Positions 62,798-64,000 of a DNA stretch of 64,000 bases are shown here, piece by piece. Source of the stretch: JACNKJ01 sp964344565 (lineage in GTDB: Bacteria; Krumholzibacteriota; Krumholzibacteriia; JACNKJ01); NCBI GenBank assembly GCA_964344565.1, contig CAYFNT010000002.1, positions 1 to 64,000 on the forward strand, in the 5' to 3' direction. The notes beneath the pieces were generated by a model. That model was not told the DNA's origin. It worked only from the letters and a program-made list of their open reading frames with translations, and did not search any database. The position numbers and the translations under genes are program-made. Position 1 is the first letter of the stretch; every line of letters begins with the position of its first letter.

Positions 62798-62817
62798 CGC
62801 CGGCCCGAAGGCCGGCG
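62798..62817. terminator. Hairpin after GEVED-like gene 2
   Basis: Stem CGCCGGCC/GGCCGGCG with loop CGAA, 33 bases after the stop. The 25 bases from the hairpin onward are the same as at 61817, so the terminator was duplicated with the gene. Confidence 0.8.
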
Positions 62818-62849
62818 CGCACGGCGGTTCATTCTCGATCAGCAACGCA

Positions 62850-63662
62850 CTATCGATACATGCTCTTCACGGTACTCCAGCTGGTCTCCTCGGTGGCGGT
62901 GGTGTCGAGCACTTCGAGCAGATAGTCCTCGGTCTCGCCATCCTCGAACATCTGTTCGCCGTTCCAGTCCTGGGGAACCGGCGCCTCGGACACGGTGAAG
63001 CGGAACCAGACGAACCCGTCCTGGGGGCCGATCAGGAAACTGGGGGGCAGGAGCAGTGAAAGGGGACCGCTGAAGCCCATGGGAACCGGCCAGTTGACCA
63101 GGACGTGCTCAGGCGCGAGAGCGCTGCCGCAATTCGAGAATCCGCTCCAGCTTCCGCTGTGGTCCCAGTCGGCCAGCACGTTCACGAAACCGTCCACGGG
63201 CATGGTGTTGGTCACGAGGATATCGATCTCATCGGCCGCACCCGTGCCCCAATCGGCCATCTGGCAGGCGTATCCCAGATAGTCGGGATTGACGCAGGGC
63301 ACCACGTTCAGTAGCGCATCGATGGTCCAGGCTTCCGGTTTCAGGAGTCCGGCGTCGCCGTCGGCGAAGCACTCGTCATTGTCGTAGGGGGGGAACATCG
63401 CGCAGAGCCCGCCGTTGCCTTCGTTCTCGAAGTCGAAATTGGGCCCGAAGAAGGACCAGCACAGGGCGCCGTGATACACGAAGCCCGCGGGTCCGGAGTT
63501 CTGGCAAGTGGGGAAGGCGCCCATGACACCCAGGGAGGGATAAGCGATTGCATTTTCAGGGGCGTCGCCCCATTCGCCGATCTGTCCCGCCATGGCCGCG
63601 CTCGTGAGCAGGAAGAACATCGTCGTCAGTGTCCAGATCTTGGAGATGTCTCTCGATTTCAT
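62850..63662 (-). CDS. Secreted GEVED-like protein, paralog 2
   Basis: A 270-residue exported protein (signal IWTLTTMFFLLTSAAMA) co-linear with paralog 1: GEWGDAPENAIAYPSLGVMGAFPTC at the start, WNGEQMFEDGETEDYLLEVLDTTATEETSWSTVKSMYR at the end. It keeps the Cys pattern. ATG 63662 follows GGAGGA; the longer upstream frame is non-coding. The C-terminal stretch ATEETSWSTxKSxYR is almost identical in both paralogs although the middles differ, so the tail is under constraint. Confidence 0.85.
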   Translation of the reverse strand: MKSRDISKIWTLTTMFFLLTSAAMAGQIGEWGDAPENAIAYPSLGVMGAFPTCQNSGPAGFVYHGALCWSFFGPNFDFENEGNGGLCAMFPPYDNDECFADGDAGLLKPEAWTIDALLNVVPCVNPDYLGYACQMADWGTGAADEIDILVTNTMPVDGFVNVLADWDHSGSWSGFSNCGSALAPEHVLVNWPVPMGFSGPLSLLLPPSFLIGPQDGFVWFRFTVSEAPVPQDWNGEQMFEDGETEDYLLEVLDTTATEETSWSTVKSMYR

Positions 63663-63722
63663 GGTTGTTTCCTCCTTCTGTCGGCGTATTCGCCGGGTTT
63701 TAGCGCTGCCTACCCGAAACTC

Positions 63723-63738
63723 CGCATTGGCCGTGCCG
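63723..63738 (-). promoter_or_regulatory. Candidate sigma-54 promoter, GEVED-like gene 2
   Basis: On the minus strand CGGCACGGCCAATGCG: GGCAC and TGC correctly spaced, 9 of 12 defined positions; about 62 bases upstream of the ATG. Confidence 0.4.
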
Positions 63739-63756
63739 AACTCGAGGAAGAAAGAA

Positions 63757-63783
63757 GCCCCCGACAGCAAAGCTGTCGGGGGC
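63757..63783. terminator. Intrinsic terminator of the 63855 gene
   Basis: A perfect 12-bp stem GCCCCCGACAGC/GCTGTCGGGGGC with a three-base loop; the minus strand continues TTCTTTCTT, so it ends transcription of the gene entering from the right. Confidence 0.88.
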
Positions 63784-63854
63784 AATGTGAGGCGAGCGCC
63801 TTCGCGTCCGAGCGCATCACGTCTGCGTGCTAAGCGAGACGCGAAGGGCGAGCC

Positions 63855-64000
63855 CTATTTCGCCAACACCACCTTGTGGCTCTGGCTCACGCCGGCCGCC
63901 TGGTAGTGGATGAAGTAGATGCCCGAACCGGCGCTGTGTCCGGCGTCGGTCATGCCGTTCCAGTCCACCGTGTGATCGCCGGCTTCCATGTGACCGTCCA
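63855..64000 (-). CDS. C-terminal end of a FlgD-like/T9SS-like domain protein (partial)
   Basis: Only the last 47 codons are in the window; the gene continues to the right. The minus-strand frame reads EAGDHTVDWNGMTDAGHSAGSGIYFIHY and ends SQSHKVVLAK with a TAG at 63855-63857. W-G-x-D/M plus SGIYF is the terminal beta-sandwich seen also at the end of the 53680 protease. So this is probably another secreted or surface protein. Confidence 0.8.
   Translation of the reverse strand, partial: DGHMEAGDHTVDWNGMTDAGHSAGSGIYFIHYQAAGVSQSHKVVLAK

Overview
The window is GC-rich, densely packed bacterial DNA with many 1-16 bp gene overlaps, Shine-Dalgarno starts and sigma-70-like promoters. Two proteins (53680-56661 and the fragment at 63855-64000) end in the FlgD-like / type IX-secretion-like C-terminal domain with a PNPFNP motif, and a gliding-motility-type (Gld) ABC exporter operon is present. 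Together with an ECF sigma factor paired to a Ser/Thr kinase and GEVED-type secreted proteins, this points to the FCB superphylum, perhaps an uncultured lineage such as Eisenbacteria or Krumholzibacteriota. That placement is inference only.

Layout. 1-2060: right part of an IS21-family element (istA, istB, terminal repeats). 2101-3324: DUF4143-type ATPase. 3475-9727: PadR regulator with a TolC / membrane-fusion / RND efflux operon. 9805-12644: 2-oxoacid:ferredoxin oxidoreductase (korB, korA) behind a sigma-54-like promoter. 12986-15366: hipBA-like toxin-antitoxin followed by an SDR. 15592-17057: folE, a PTPS and an FKBP lipoprotein. 17238-20179: TrkA/TrkH potassium uptake. 20187-22082: exported beta-propeller protein and an upstream gene broken by a frameshift in an A6 run.

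22187-26622 holds hyuA-xdhC-yqeB-(yqeC-mocA fusion), 34420-37852 a molybdenum hydroxylase large subunit plus ssnA, and 59127-60290 a ygeY-type hydrolase. These are the hallmark genes of the selenium-dependent molybdenum hydroxylase / purine-catabolism system, here broken into three blocks, with no iron-sulfur or FAD subunit and no selenium-insertion genes in view. Between the blocks lie a very large multi-PAS histidine kinase with a single-domain response regulator (26691-31738), a methyltransferase/GNAT pair, a DUF4097 protein, an ECF sigma / membrane Ser/Thr kinase pair (38550-41821), a serine-hydrolase lipoprotein with two small exported proteins (41990-44338), and a Fur-family/dps pair (44469-45423) sharing a 13-bp operator candidate.

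45524-49865 is the Gld-like ABC exporter operon. 50212-53615 is a second PAS kinase (hybrid) plus single-domain regulator. 53680-56661 is a large secreted M36 metalloprotease. The right end carries a cysteine-synthase-family gene, a DUF2202 lipoprotein, ygeY, an octaheme cytochrome c lipoprotein and two tandem paralogous secreted GEVED-like proteins. Sigma-54-like elements precede korAB, the cytochrome and both GEVED paralogs, which suggests a common class of regulated promoter. A 7-bp repeat family (ACTGWGA) sits at two gene 3' ends. I saw no rRNA, tRNA or CRISPR.
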